Shown here one piece after another: positions 20,407 through 30,123 of a DNA stretch of 64,000 nt (within the stretch, counting starts at the first letter, position 1; each line of letters opens with the position of its first letter). The notes under the pieces are model-generated. The model was not told where the DNA came from and did not search any database. It saw only the letters and a program-made list of their open reading frames with translations. Made by a program: the position numbers and the translations under genes. The DNA is from Pseudomonas defluvii (GTDB taxonomy: Bacteria; Pseudomonadota; Gammaproteobacteria; Pseudomonadales; Pseudomonadaceae). Location: NCBI RefSeq assembly GCF_001695625.1, contig NZ_MBPN01000015.1:1-64000 (forward strand), written 5' to 3'.

Positions 20407-20951
20407 TCGGCTTTTGGCAGCATGCGCCGCAGCGTGTTGTCGCGGCTGACATAGTGGTGATACAGCCCAGCCAGGGCGTGCAGGCCGATCAGCCAGTAGC
20501 CCAGCGAGGCAATCAGCTCATGCCAGCCCTTGATCTGCTTGCCCAGGTCTGGATCTGGCGCAATCAAGGCGGGCAGGTTGAAGCCATAGAAGGGGATCGG
20601 TTTGTCGCTGGCGCTGAGAATCAGCCAGCCGGCCACAGGCAAGCCGATCATCATCGCGTACAGCGCCCAATGCATCAGTGTGGCCAGGCCGCGCTGCCAG
20701 GCCGGAGGGTTAGGTTCGATACGGGGTGTCGGGCTGATGACGCGCAGCAACAGGCGCAGCCAGACCAGCACAAAGACACTCAGGCCGAGCATGAAGTGCA
20801 GGTCTTTCATCAGGGCGCGCTCGGCGCTGTCCTTGGGGAACATACCCCGTAGCTCGATACAGGCGTACACCGCTGCCAGCAGTATCAGCATCAGCCAGTG
20901 AAGGGCAATCGACAGACTGCCGTAGCGGTCCCGGGTGTTGGTTAGCGTCAT
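20403..20951 (-). CDS. Cytochrome b561 family protein
   Basis: The 182-residue protein has four transmembrane helices. Histidines placed for two b hemes are seen in IALHWL, KDLHFMLG, LMHWALY, GWHELIASLG and IGLHALAGLYHHY. Members of this bacterial family pass electrons between quinones and periplasmic acceptors or superoxide. The C-terminus (DNTLRRMLP) is typical. The 177-bp divergent region to the ArsB-like gene contains a long-range inverted repeat. Confidence 0.92.
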   Translation of the reverse strand: MTLTNTRDRYGSLSIALHWLMLILLAAVYACIELRGMFPKDSAERALMKDLHFMLGLSVFVLVWLRLLLRVISPTPRIEPNPPAWQRGLATLMHWALYAMMIGLPVAGWLILSASDKPIPFYGFNLPALIAPDPDLGKQIKGWHELIASLGYWLIGLHALAGLYHHYVSRDNTLRRMLPKAD

Positions 20952-21014
20952 ATGAGCTCCTCGTTATCAGGTCGTATTTCGCGCTCTTGCTTGGCGCTGG
21001 GCATTAACTGTAAT

Positions 21015-21086
21015 TGTTTGTTTCAGAGATCATAGGAGAAATAGCAGCAAAATTTCGTTAGTGACCAAACAAACACTCGTTAAAAT
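21015..21086. promoter_or_regulatory. Divergent promoter region with split TGTTTGTTT/AAACAAACA repeat
   Basis: TGTTTGTTT at 21015-21023 and its exact complement AAACAAACA at 21067-21075 face each other across 43 bp. The right half lies between a weak -35 (TTAGTG, 21058) and a -10 (TAAAAT, 21081-21086) for the ArsB-like gene. The left half lies on the cytochrome b561 side. This could be a shared operator or chance A/T sequence. Confidence 0.35.
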
Positions 21087-21128
21087 CCGCCGTCTTTTCC
21101 CCTCGACTTTCTGCAAGGCTGTTGTCTC

Positions 21129-22415
21129 ATGCTGATGGCGTCATTGATCTTCCTGCTGACTATCACCTTGGTGATCTGGCAACCCAAGGGCCTCGGTGTC
21201 GGCTGGAGCGCGACGTTCGGGGCGTTGTTGGCGCTGATCAGCGGTGTGGTGCACTGGAGCGATATTCCGGTGGTCTGGCAGATCATCTGGAACGCTACCG
21301 GTACCTTCATTGCGTTGATCATCATCAGCCTGCTCCTTGATGCAGCGGGGTTCTTCGCCTGGGCGGCCCTGCATGTGGCGCGTTGGGGGCGTGGCAGCGG
21401 GCGGCGGCTGTTCGCTTACATCGTGTTGCTGGGGGCGCTGGTGTCGGCACTGTTTGCCAACGACGGCGCAGCGCTGATCCTTACACCTATCGTCGTTGCC
21501 ATGTTACTGGCCTTGCGTTTCTCGCCAGCGGCGACTCTGGCATTCGTCATGGCTGCGGGCTTCGTGGCCGACACCGCCAGCTTGCCATTGGTCGTGTCTA
21601 ACCTGGTGAACATCGTTTCTGCGGATTTCTTCGGCATCGGCTTCAACCGTTATGCCGCCGTCATGTTGCCGGTGAACCTGGTCAGCGTGGCGGCCACCCT
21701 GGGTATCCTGATGTGGTTCTTTCGACGTGACATTCCGCGCGATTACGACCCGTTGCAACTGGATCGGCCACGCAGTGCGATTCAAGACCCGGCCACCTTT
21801 GTGGCCGGCTGGCTGGTGTTGTTGATCTTGCTGCTGGGGTGTTTTGCCCTGGAGCCGCTCGGCATTCCCATCAGCGCGATCTCGGCGGTGTGTGCGGCTG
21901 TCTTGCTGCTGGTCGCCGCCCGCGGCCACACCATTTCCACACGCAAGGTCCTCAAGGAAGCCCCGTGGCATATCGTGATCTTCTCGCTGGGCATGTACCT
22001 GGTGGTGTATGGCTTGCGTAATGCCGGGTTGACCGGGCAACTGGCCACCTGGCTCGACACGTTCGCCCGCTCCGGCGTCTGGGGGGCGGCACTGGGTACC
22101 GGGCTGCTCAGCGCCGTCCTGTCGTCGATCATGAACAACTTGCCGACCGTACTGATTGGCGCCTTGTCCATCGACGCCAGCCAGGCCACAGGGGTCGTCA
22201 AGGAAGCGATGGTCTATGCCAATGTGATTGGCAGTGACCTGGGGCCGAAAATTACCCCGATCGGCAGCCTGGCGACCCTGCTCTGGCTGCATGTGCTGGA
22301 GCGTAAAGGGGTGCACATTGGCTGGGGCTACTACTTCAAGGTCGGCATCGTGCTCACCGTGCCGGTGCTGCTACTCACCCTGATGGCTCTGGCACTGCGT
22401 TTGACGGTTGTCTAG
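21129..22415 (+). CDS. ArsB-like arsenite/anion transporter
   Basis: The 428-residue polytopic protein has about 11-12 transmembrane helices and the ion-transporter superfamily pattern of ArsB. Examples are [19 protein letters not shown] in the first half and [18 protein letters not shown] in the second, the two pseudo-symmetric N-containing motifs. ArsB extrudes arsenite and antimonite. There is no arsR, arsC or arsH beside it, so the substrate here is not proven by context. A second ATG two codons downstream (21135) is an equally good start. Convergent with the DUF1853 gene, 17 bp apart, with no obvious terminator between them. Confidence 0.85.
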   Translation: MLMASLIFLLTITLVIWQPKGLGVGWSATFGALLALISGVVHWSDIPVVWQIIWNATGTFIALIIISLLLDAAGFFAWAALHVARWGRGSGRRLFAYIVLLGALVSALFANDGAALILTPIVVAMLLALRFSPAATLAFVMAAGFVADTASLPLVVSNLVNIVSADFFGIGFNRYAAVMLPVNLVSVAATLGILMWFFRRDIPRDYDPLQLDRPRSAIQDPATFVAGWLVLLILLLGCFALEPLGIPISAISAVCAAVLLLVAARGHTISTRKVLKEAPWHIVIFSLGMYLVVYGLRNAGLTGQLATWLDTFARSGVWGAALGTGLLSAVLSSIMNNLPTVLIGALSIDASQATGVVKEAMVYANVIGSDLGPKITPIGSLATLLWLHVLERKGVHIGWGYYFKVGIVLTVPVLLLTLMALALRLTVV

Positions 22416-22432
22416 ACGGCGCCAGGGGTGTG

Positions 22433-23377
22433 TCAGCCGGGCAGATTCGGCCAGGTATCCGCCACCAGAAACACGCGCTCGGCTTCTTCCCAATCGCCGG
22501 GCCCGGTTTCCACCAGCCTTACCATGAGTTGCGCAGGGGCCATTGGATCGAGGGCGCTTAGCCAGGCCTGCAGGTGCTCGGCCGTCCAGGTCTGTTCAGT
22601 CGGGTAGCGCGCCGGTGCCAGCCAGGCATGGCGCGGCAGGTGTTGCCAGCGGCCGGTCGGGCTCTGCGCAAAGAACGCCGGCCAGTCGCGTTGGTGCAGC
22701 CAGCGGCCCTTGAGGTGCTCGGGGTGGGCCCCGTGTGGTGATGCGGCATGACCCGGCCACGGGTAGAGCAGGTAACCGCCCAGCCATAGGTGTGCGTTGA
22801 GCTGCGCGATGTCCAGCGCCGCCAAGGCTTCGCGGCTTTCGGCGCGGGCCGAGATGGGAAGCTGGTGCTGGGCCAGATGGGCCAATTTAAGATCAAGGCG
22901 GTCATGACAGCCGGGGCCAAGCCACTGCGCCGGATCGCTGCCATCACCTGCCTGTGGTCCCAGGTAGAGTTTGATCGCCAACTCTAGGTGATGTACCCCG
23001 TCGCGGTCACGCAGGAGGATATCCAGTTCGCCCAGCGTGTGCCCACCGTCACGGATCGGCAGGTTGGCGGCCAGCAGTTCGATCCCGGGTGCGTGATGCA
23101 GGGCAAACTGCCATAGGCGTTCGTAGTACAGGCCCAGTCGCCGGTTGGCGGCCTGTGCCAGCCAAAGCAGCAATGCGCTGCTGTCCTGGTCCAGGCGCTG
23201 CAGCCATTGGCTCAGGTGCGCCGGTTGCTGTACCCAGTCACTGCCCTGCAGCGGGTGGCGTTGAGGCCACGGCGTGGCGCTGAGCATGGGCGGGGCCAGG
23301 ATGACCCAGGCCAGATCACGCACCTGCGCTTGGCGCAGGTGACGGGGCAGGTCGGTCAGGTCATGAAATGGGTTCAT
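22433..23377 (-). CDS. DUF1853 family protein
   Basis: The 314-residue soluble protein matches what I know of DUF1853, a family with no established function. GELDILLRD followed by [11 protein letters not shown] is shaped like the core of a PD-(D/E)XK nuclease-type fold, with acidic residues ahead of an E-x-K. That is an inference from pattern only. It is divergent from nadK, and the 135-bp intergenic space shows no clear promoter elements. Confidence 0.8.
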   Translation of the reverse strand: MNPFHDLTDLPRHLRQAQVRDLAWVILAPPMLSATPWPQRHPLQGSDWVQQPAHLSQWLQRLDQDSSALLLWLAQAANRRLGLYYERLWQFALHHAPGIELLAANLPIRDGGHTLGELDILLRDRDGVHHLELAIKLYLGPQAGDGSDPAQWLGPGCHDRLDLKLAHLAQHQLPISARAESREALAALDIAQLNAHLWLGGYLLYPWPGHAASPHGAHPEHLKGRWLHQRDWPAFFAQSPTGRWQHLPRHAWLAPARYPTEQTWTAEHLQAWLSALDPMAPAQLMVRLVETGPGDWEEAERVFLVADTWPNLPG

Positions 23378-23512
23378 TCTGCGAGCATAGCCCTGATGCC
23401 CGCTGCAGTGCGAAAAAACGCCAGCGTTTGCCGCTGCACAGCGCTTTCGCCCATAATCGGTGTCTTTCGCCCACTGGCCATTTCACCCGCCGCAGAGCCT
23501 TGCAGGAGCCCC

Positions 23513-24403
23513 ATGGAGCATTTTCGCAATATCGGTATCATCGGTCGCCTTGGCAGTTCCCAGGTACTCGATACCATTCGCCGACTGAAAAAATTCCTGT
23601 TGGCGCGGCATCTGCACGTCATCCTTGAGGACACCATCGCCGAAGTGCTGCCAGGGCATGGCCTGCAAACTTCGTCGCGCAAGCTGCTTGGCGAAGTCTG
23701 CGACATGGTCATCGTGGTCGGTGGCGATGGCAGCCTGCTGGGTGCTGCCCGGGCCTTGGCCCGTCACAACATTCCGGTATTGGGGATCAACCGCGGCAGC
23801 CTGGGTTTTCTCACCGATATCCGGCCCGATGAGCTGGAGGTGAAGGTCGCCGAAGTACTTGATGGCCATTACCTGGTGGAAAACCGCTTCCTGCTTCAGG
23901 CTGAAGTCCGTCGGCATGGCGAGGCCATTGGCCAGGGCGATGCACTGAACGACGTGGTGCTGCATCCGGGCAAGTCGACACGCATGATCGAGTTCGAGAT
24001 CTACATCGATGGCCAGTTTGTCTGCAGCCAGAAGGCCGACGGCCTGATCGTGGCCACCCCGACCGGCTCGACCGCTTATGCGCTGTCGGCAGGCGGGCCG
24101 ATCATGCACCCCAAGCTCGACGCTATCGTCATTGTGCCGATGTACCCGCACACGCTGTCCGGGCGACCGATCGTGGTCGATGGCAACAGCGAGCTGAAGA
24201 TCGTCGTGTCCAAGGACCTGCAGATTTACCCGCAGGTTTCCTGTGACGGCCAGAACCACTTTACCTGCGCCCCAGGCGACACCATCACGGTGAACAAAAA
24301 GCCGCAAAAGCTGCGCTTGATTCATCCGCTGGACCACAATTACTACGAGGTGTGCAGAACCAAGCTCGGCTGGGGCAGCCGTTTGGGCGGTGGAGGCGAC
24401 TGA
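23513..24403 (+). CDS. nadK: NAD kinase
   Basis: NadK phosphorylates NAD to NADP. The 296-residue protein has the diacylglycerol-kinase-like GGDGS motif at residues 70-74, then LGINRGSLGFLTDI, DGLIVATPTGSTAYALSAGGP and PMYPHTLSGRPIV. The ATG at 23513 has CAGGAG about 5 nt upstream; the open frame continues 102 codons further back as a shadow of the DUF1853 gene. It is first in an operon with the next five genes, joined to the metallophosphoesterase by a 1-bp overlap (TGATG). Confidence 0.97.
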   Translation: MEHFRNIGIIGRLGSSQVLDTIRRLKKFLLARHLHVILEDTIAEVLPGHGLQTSSRKLLGEVCDMVIVVGGDGSLLGAARALARHNIPVLGINRGSLGFLTDIRPDELEVKVAEVLDGHYLVENRFLLQAEVRRHGEAIGQGDALNDVVLHPGKSTRMIEFEIYIDGQFVCSQKADGLIVATPTGSTAYALSAGGPIMHPKLDAIVIVPMYPHTLSGRPIVVDGNSELKIVVSKDLQIYPQVSCDGQNHFTCAPGDTITVNKKPQKLRLIHPLDHNYYEVCRTKLGWGSRLGGGGD

Positions 24404-25374
24404 TGCTCGATCCCGCGCGCAGTTACGATCTGATCGGTGATGTACATGGGTGCGCCCAAACCCTTGAACACCTGTTGGAAACCCTTGGCTACAGACGCCT
24501 GGGAGGTGTCTGGCGGCATTCGCAGCGTCAGGCACTGTTTCTGGGCGACATCATTGACCGTGGGCCACGGATCCGCGAGGCGCTGCACCTTGTTCATGAC
24601 ATGGTCGAGGCCGGTCAGGCCCGGTGCATCATGGGCAACCACGAATTCAGCGCGCTGGGCTGGAGCACGCCGGCCTTGCCGGGCAGTGGCAAGACCTATG
24701 TGCGTGAACACACCCCACGTCATGCCCACCTGATTGACGCAACACTCACCCAGTTCGCCCAGCATCCTGGTGACTGGCACGATTTCCTCGGTTGGTTCTA
24801 TGAGCTGCCGTTGTTCCTCGATGCCGGGCGTTTCCGCCTGGTTCACGCCTGTTGGGACGCCAACCTGATCGAGCCGCTGCGCCAGGAGCGTCCGAACGGT
24901 TGTATCGACGAGCGTTTTGTCCAGGCGTCGGCGGTGTCCGACAGCTTTGCCTCTGTCGTATGCAATCGCCTGTTGCGGGGTACCGACATGCGCTTGCCGG
25001 GCGGCTTGACCCTGACCGGTGGCGATGGCCTGACCCGAGCATTTTTCCGGACCAAGTTCTGGGAAGAAGACCCGCAGACCTACGGCGACATCGTTTTCCA
25101 ACCCGATGCCTTGCCCGAGCAGGTTGCCAGCACGCCACTGACCCACACGCAGAAAAGTAACCTGCTGCGCTACGGTGAGGACGAGCCTATGCTGTTCGTC
25201 GGCCATTACTGGCGCAGCGGCAAGCCCGCGCCGATTCGCCCCAACCTGGCTTGCCTGGACTACAGCGCCGTACTGTACGGCAAGCTGGTGGCCTATCGGC
25301 TGGACAATGAAACCCGGCTCGATCCGCACAAGTTCGTCTGGGTCGATGTCGAGCGGCCGGAGGCCAATGCATGA
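24403..25374 (+). CDS. Metallophosphoesterase, calcineurin-like
   Basis: The 323-residue protein carries the calcineurin-type metal motifs near its N-terminus: DLIGDVHG (about residues 9-16), LFLGDIIDRGP and IMGNHE. This is the D-x-H / G-D-x-x-D-R / G-N-H-E series. FVGHYWRSG supplies a later histidine. It resembles bacterial Ser/Thr phosphatases and diadenosine-tetraphosphate hydrolases but does not match either closely enough to name. It is tightly coupled on both sides, to nadK (1 bp) and the rhomboid gene (4 bp). Confidence 0.88.
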   Translation: MLDPARSYDLIGDVHGCAQTLEHLLETLGYRRLGGVWRHSQRQALFLGDIIDRGPRIREALHLVHDMVEAGQARCIMGNHEFSALGWSTPALPGSGKTYVREHTPRHAHLIDATLTQFAQHPGDWHDFLGWFYELPLFLDAGRFRLVHACWDANLIEPLRQERPNGCIDERFVQASAVSDSFASVVCNRLLRGTDMRLPGGLTLTGGDGLTRAFFRTKFWEEDPQTYGDIVFQPDALPEQVASTPLTHTQKSNLLRYGEDEPMLFVGHYWRSGKPAPIRPNLACLDYSAVLYGKLVAYRLDNETRLDPHKFVWVDVERPEANA

Positions 25375-26249
25375 GCGTGGTGAATGTGGTCGAGGTGCTG
25401 CGCTTGCCGTTGAGCATCGACCTGAGCGGGTTCATCGGCCTGCTGAGGCGCCTTCAGGTGCCTCACCGGGTCAGTGAGGAGGGCGGCGAGCAGGTGTTAT
25501 GGGTCAGCGAGCCGCTGGCGGGCGAGGTGCTGGCGTTGTATCAGCGCTTCCCTGAAGGCAATGCTGAGTTTGCCGCCGAGCCGCTACCGAACAGTGAACC
25601 GACACGCCCCGGCTTTATCGATCAGCTTCGCGCAAGCAAGGCGACAACGGCGATCTTGCTGCTGTGCCTGGTGGTGGCGGGCTTGACCGGCCTGGGTGAC
25701 AACCTCTCGACCTTGAGCTGGCTGACGTTTCTCGATTTCACCGTACACGGTGACTACCTGTACTTCACGCCGCTGGCCGAGAGCCTGGCCGCTGGCCAAT
25801 GGTGGCGCCTGGCAACACCGATGCTGGTGCATTTCGGCCTATTGCACCTGGCCATGAACGGTATGTGGTTTTGGGAGCTGGGCCGCCGTATCGAGTGGCG
25901 CCAGGGCGCTTGGGTCATGCTCGGCCTGACGCTGTTGTTTGGCGTGGTGTCCAACGCTGCGCAGTACCTGTTCGGCGGGCCGAGCCTGTTTGGCGGTTTG
26001 TCCGGGGTGCTTTACGGCCTGCTGGGGTATATCTGGTTGTACCAGTGGCTCGCGCCCAACCCGCTCTATCGCATGCCGCGCGGGGTGTTGGTCATGATGT
26101 TGATCTGGCTGTTGCTGTGCCTGTCCGGCCTTGTCAGTTTGCTCGGCTTCGGCCAGATCGCCAACGCCGCCCATGTCGGTGGGTTATTGGTCGGTTGTCT
26201 GAGCGGGCTCTTGGGCGGGGCGCTGGCCCGGCGTAAACTGACGACTTGA
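25371..26249 (+). CDS. Rhomboid family intramembrane serine protease
   Basis: The 292-residue protein has a soluble N-terminal domain (about residues 1-80) like that of GlpG, and about six transmembrane helices. The catalytic serine S211 lies in GLSGVLYG and the histidine H268 in NAAHVGGLLVG; HLAMNGMWFWELG is the conserved loop/helix-2 segment. It should cleave membrane proteins within the bilayer. It starts by a 4-bp overlap with the metallophosphoesterase, not with glpR or glpD as in E. coli. I therefore leave the glpG symbol out. Confidence 0.92.
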   Translation: MSVVNVVEVLRLPLSIDLSGFIGLLRRLQVPHRVSEEGGEQVLWVSEPLAGEVLALYQRFPEGNAEFAAEPLPNSEPTRPGFIDQLRASKATTAILLLCLVVAGLTGLGDNLSTLSWLTFLDFTVHGDYLYFTPLAESLAAGQWWRLATPMLVHFGLLHLAMNGMWFWELGRRIEWRQGAWVMLGLTLLFGVVSNAAQYLFGGPSLFGGLSGVLYGLLGYIWLYQWLAPNPLYRMPRGVLVMMLIWLLLCLSGLVSLLGFGQIANAAHVGGLLVGCLSGLLGGALARRKLTT

Positions 26250-26263
26250 TTTTGGGAGACGCT

Positions 26264-26524
26264 ATGTCCACTTTTTCGCAAATGATCGAAAACATTACCC
26301 CGGAAATCTACGAGAGCCTGAAGCTCGCCGTGGAAATCGGTAAATGGTCCGACGGGCGCAAGCTCACCGCCGAGCAGAAAGAACTGTCGTTGCAGGCCGT
26401 CATTGCCTGGGAAATGCAGAACCTGCCGGAAGAGCAGCGCACCGGCTACATGGGCCCGCAGGAATGCGCGTCGAAGTCGGCACCGGTGCCGAACATTCTG
26501 TTCAAGTCGGATGCGCTCCATTGA
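26264..26524 (+). CDS. DUF1315 family small protein (YeaC-like)
   Basis: The 86-residue soluble protein, MSTFSQMIENITPE onward, matches the small DUF1315/YeaC family, which has no known function. The central segment DGRKLTAEQKELSLQAVIAWE is characteristic. The ATG at 26264 follows TTTGGGAG; an upstream in-frame start at 26246 adds six residues without a better ribosome site. The 3' end abuts the DUF2797 gene. Confidence 0.85.
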   Translation: MSTFSQMIENITPEIYESLKLAVEIGKWSDGRKLTAEQKELSLQAVIAWEMQNLPEEQRTGYMGPQECASKSAPVPNILFKSDALH

Positions 26525-27351
26525 TCGAGCTCGGTCGCGGATCCATCAGCAAAATGTCGGCGCGTCTTGAGACGCCCCTGGTTCAGTACGCGTTTCGTCT
26601 TGGCGACAGCGAAGTACCGGTCAACCCCTTGTTGGGAACCACCGTGCGCCTCGAGTACCTGGGGGCAATTCACTGCATCCATTGCGGGCGCAAGACCAAG
26701 ACCAGTTTCAGCCAGGGTTACTGTTACCCCTGCATGAGCAAGCTGGCCCAGTGCGACGTCTGCATCATGGCCCCGGAGAAGTGTCACTACGACCAGGGCA
26801 CCTGCCGCGAGCCGGCATGGGGCGAACAGTTCTGCATGACGGATCATATCGTCTACCTGGCCAACTCGTCCGGGCTCAAGGTCGGCATCACCCGAGCCAG
26901 CCAGTTGCCCACCCGCTGGCTCGATCAGGGCGCCAGCCAGGCGCTGCCGATCATGCGTGTGGCCACGCGGCAACAGTCGGGGTTGGTCGAGGACCTGTTC
27001 CGCGCCCATGTACCGGACCGCACCAACTGGCGTGCGTTGCTCAAGGGCGATGCCGAGGCGGTGGACCTGGTCGCTGTGCGCGACCAGCTGTTCGAGCAGT
27101 GCGCCGAGGGCCTCCAGGCACTGCACGCACGTTTTGGCCTGCAGGCCATTCAACCGTTGTCAGATGCTCAAACCGTCGACATTCGCTATCCGGTCGAGGC
27201 CTATCCGAGCAAGATCGTCAGCTTCAACCTGGACAAGAATCCCCTGGCTGAAGGCACGCTGCTGGGCATCAAGGGCCAGTACCTGATCTTCGACACCGGC
27301 GTGATCAATATTCGCAAATACACGGCCTATCAACTCGCCGTGCATCAGTAA
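26521..27351 (+). CDS. DUF2797 family cysteine-rich protein
   Basis: The protein has two close pairs of CxxC motifs (CIHCGRKTK, YCYPCMSKLAQCDVC) and further cysteines (KCHYDQGTC, QFCMTDH), suggesting bound zinc. HIVYLANSSGLKVGITR then resembles the core of a GIY-YIG endonuclease domain (VYLA...KVGITR), although no nuclease function has been shown. The start is uncertain. TTG at 26521 overlaps the DUF1315 stop (TTGA), giving 276 residues and keeping MIELGRGSISKM. The ATG at 26554 gives 265 residues but lacks a good ribosome site. It is followed by pepN after 12 bp. Confidence 0.8.
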   Translation: MIELGRGSISKMSARLETPLVQYAFRLGDSEVPVNPLLGTTVRLEYLGAIHCIHCGRKTKTSFSQGYCYPCMSKLAQCDVCIMAPEKCHYDQGTCREPAWGEQFCMTDHIVYLANSSGLKVGITRASQLPTRWLDQGASQALPIMRVATRQQSGLVEDLFRAHVPDRTNWRALLKGDAEAVDLVAVRDQLFEQCAEGLQALHARFGLQAIQPLSDAQTVDIRYPVEAYPSKIVSFNLDKNPLAEGTLLGIKGQYLIFDTGVINIRKYTAYQLAVHQ

Positions 27352-27363
27352 AAGGATCGCCAC

Positions 27364-30021
27364 ATGCGTACCGAACAGCCGCAAGTGATTTACCTCAAGG
27401 ACTATCAGGCTCCCGAATACCTGATCGACGAGACCCACCTGACCTTCGAGTTGTTCGAGGACCACACATTGGTCCACGCGCAGTTGGTCATGCGCCGTAA
27501 CCCGGCGCGGGGCGCTGGCTTGCCACCGTTGGTGCTGGATGGCCAGCAGTTGGAACTGCTGTCGGTACAGCTCGACGACCGCGAACTGAGCGCTACCGAG
27601 TATGAGCTGAGCGACAGTCACCTGACACTGCAGCCAACGGCGGCGCTCTTCACCCTCGACACCTCGGTCAAGATCCATCCGGAAAGCAACACCGCGCTGG
27701 AAGGCCTGTACAAGTCGAGCGGCATGTTCTGCACCCAATGCGAAGCCGAGGGCTTTCGCAAGATCACCTATTACCTCGACCGTCCGGACGTCATGAGCAA
27801 ATTCACCACCACGGTGATTGCCGAGCAGCATCGCTACCCGGTGCTGCTGTCCAACGGTAACCCGGTCGGCACCGGGCCTGGCGAAGACGGCCGGCATTGG
27901 GCGACCTGGGAAGACCCGTTCATGAAACCGGCCTACCTGTTTGCGCTGGTGGCGGGCGACCTGTGGTGTGTCGAAGACACGTTCACTCGCCAGTCGGGAC
28001 GTGACGTCACCCTGCGTATCTATGTCGAGCCGGAAAACATCGACAAGTGTCAGCACGCCATGACCAGCCTGAAGAAGTCCATGCGCTGGGATGAAGAGGT
28101 CTATGGGCGTGAGTACGACCTGGACATCTTCATGATCGTTGCGGTCAACGACTTCAACATGGGCGCCATGGAAAACAAGGGCCTGAACATCTTCAACTCC
28201 AGTTGCGTACTGGCCCGCGCCGAAACCGCCACCGACGCTGCGCACCAGCGTGTCGAGGCGGTGGTCGCCCACGAATACTTCCACAACTGGTCGGGCAACC
28301 GCGTGACCTGCCGTGACTGGTTCCAGTTGTCGCTCAAGGAAGGCTTCACGGTGTTCCGTGATGCCGAGTTCTCGGCTGACATGAACTCGCGTACGGTAAA
28401 GCGTATCGAAGACGTGGCCTACCTGCGTACCCACCAGTTTGCCGAAGATGCCGGCCCCATGGCTCACGCCGTGCGCCCGGACAGCTTCATCGAAATTTCC
28501 AACTTCTACACCCTGACCGTGTACGAGAAGGGCTCGGAAGTGGTGCGCATGGTGCGTACCCTGTTGGGCGTTGAAGGCTTCCGCAAGGGCAGTGACCTGT
28601 ACTTCGAGCGTCATGACGGCCAGGCGGTCACCTGTGACGACTTCATCAAGGCCATGGAAGATGCCAACGGCGTCGACCTGAGCCAGTTCAAACGCTGGTA
28701 CAGCCAGGCTGGCACGCCACGCCTGGCGGTCAGCGATGCCTATGACAGCGTCGCGCAGACCTACAGCCTGACCTTCCGGCAGAGTTATCCACAAACCCCG
28801 GACAAACAGGAAAAGCAGCCCTTCGTCATTCCTGTAGAGCTGGGCCTGCTTGATGCGCAGGGCAATGACTTGCCACTGCGTCTGCTCGGTGAGGCGGCGG
28901 CCGAGGGCACTACCCGCGTACTGTCAGTGACCGAGGCTGAACAAACCTTCACCTTTGTCGATGTGGCGGCCAAGCCACTGCCGTCATTGCTGCGTGGCTT
29001 CAGCGCACCGGTCAAGCTGAGCTTCCCCTATGACCGCGACCAATTGATGTTCCTGATGCAGCATGACAGCGACGGCTTCAACCGTTGGGAAGCCGGCCAG
29101 CAGTTGTCTGTGCAGATCCTGCAAGAGCTGATCGAACAGCACAAGCAGGGCGCCAAGCTGGTACTCGACCCGCGCCTGGTAACCGCACTGGGCAGCGTCC
29201 TGAGCAATGATCAACTGGATCAGGCGATGGTCGCTGAAATGCTTTCGCTGCCCAGCGAGGCCTACCTCACTGAAATCTGTGAAGTGGCGGATGTCGATGC
29301 TATCCATGCGGCCCGCGAATTCGCCCGCAAACAACTGTCCGAGCAGTTGTTCGACGCACTGTGGGCCCGTTATCAGGCCAATCGCGCGGTGTCGCGCACC
29401 ACCGCGTATGTGGCCGAAGCCGAGCATTTTGCCCGTCGCAGCCTGCAGAACATCGTGTTGTCCTACTTGATGCTCAGTGGCAAACCACAGGTGCTGGAAG
29501 CGACCCTGGAGCAGTTCGATGCGTGCGACAACATGACGGAGCGTTTGACCGCGCTGGCCGTGTTGGTCAACTCGTCGTTCGAGGCCGAGCGGGCCAAGGC
29601 GCTGGAGACGTTCGCCGACCACTTCAAGGACAACCCGTTGGTGATGGACCAGTGGTTCAGCGTCCAGGCGGCCAGCACCTTGCGGGGCGGTTTGGCGCGA
29701 GTCAAAGCACTGATGCAGCATCCGGCCTTCACGATGAAGAATCCGAACAAGGTGCGCGCCCTGATTGGTGCGTTTGCCGGGCAGAACCTGGTCAACTTCC
29801 ATGCGGCAGACGGTTCCGGCTACCGCTTCCTGGCGGACCTGGTGATTGAGCTCAATGCACTCAACCCGCAGATCGCCTCGCGGCAACTGGCACCGCTGAC
29901 TCGCTGGCGCAAGTACGACGCTGCGCGTCAGGCGCTGATGAAGGGTGAGCTGGAGCGCATTCTTGCCTCCGGCGCGCTGTCCAGTGATGTCTATGAAGTG
30001 GTCAGCAAAAGCCTGGCTTGA
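27364..30021 (+). CDS. pepN: Aminopeptidase N
   Basis: PepN removes N-terminal residues from peptides in the cytoplasm and is a main peptide-recycling enzyme. The 885-residue M1-family zinc protease has the exopeptidase motif GAMEN at 267-271. The zinc motif HEYFHNW has H303, E304 and H307, and the third ligand is E326 in SLKEGFT. The length and motif spacing match the E. coli enzyme closely. It is the last gene of the nadK operon. Confidence 0.97.
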   Translation: MRTEQPQVIYLKDYQAPEYLIDETHLTFELFEDHTLVHAQLVMRRNPARGAGLPPLVLDGQQLELLSVQLDDRELSATEYELSDSHLTLQPTAALFTLDTSVKIHPESNTALEGLYKSSGMFCTQCEAEGFRKITYYLDRPDVMSKFTTTVIAEQHRYPVLLSNGNPVGTGPGEDGRHWATWEDPFMKPAYLFALVAGDLWCVEDTFTRQSGRDVTLRIYVEPENIDKCQHAMTSLKKSMRWDEEVYGREYDLDIFMIVAVNDFNMGAMENKGLNIFNSSCVLARAETATDAAHQRVEAVVAHEYFHNWSGNRVTCRDWFQLSLKEGFTVFRDAEFSADMNSRTVKRIEDVAYLRTHQFAEDAGPMAHAVRPDSFIEISNFYTLTVYEKGSEVVRMVRTLLGVEGFRKGSDLYFERHDGQAVTCDDFIKAMEDANGVDLSQFKRWYSQAGTPRLAVSDAYDSVAQTYSLTFRQSYPQTPDKQEKQPFVIPVELGLLDAQGNDLPLRLLGEAAAEGTTRVLSVTEAEQTFTFVDVAAKPLPSLLRGFSAPVKLSFPYDRDQLMFLMQHDSDGFNRWEAGQQLSVQILQELIEQHKQGAKLVLDPRLVTALGSVLSNDQLDQAMVAEMLSLPSEAYLTEICEVADVDAIHAAREFARKQLSEQLFDALWARYQANRAVSRTTAYVAEAEHFARRSLQNIVLSYLMLSGKPQVLEATLEQFDACDNMTERLTALAVLVNSSFEAERAKALETFADHFKDNPLVMDQWFSVQAASTLRGGLARVKALMQHPAFTMKNPNKVRALIGAFAGQNLVNFHAADGSGYRFLADLVIELNALNPQIASRQLAPLTRWRKYDAARQALMKGELERILASGALSSDVYEVVSKSLA

Positions 30022-30071
30022 TCGGGTTTTTGACACGCTTGTCGGCGTCTGCTTTCGCTGATGCCGTCGCC

Positions 30072-30123
30072 GGCAAGTTGGCGCCCACAGGGCTACACAA
30101 GGCCCTGTGGGCGCCAACTTGCC
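30072..30123. repeat. 22-bp perfect palindromic repeat, REP-like
   Basis: Perfect 22-bp arms (GGCAAGTTGGCGCCCACAGG plus GC, and its complement) surround an 8-nt loop. The core GTGGGCGCCAACTTGCC is a variant of the Pseudomonas GTGGGAGC...TTGCC REP type. It lies about 50 bp after the pepN stop and may also terminate the operon. The rest of 30022-30314 shows nothing else I can support. Confidence 0.75.

Noticed and set aside
23207..23512. 102-codon N-terminal extension of NadK
   Set aside because: It lies antisense to the DUF1853 gene and the intergenic region; NadK begins MEHFRNIGIIGR with CAGGAG upstream.
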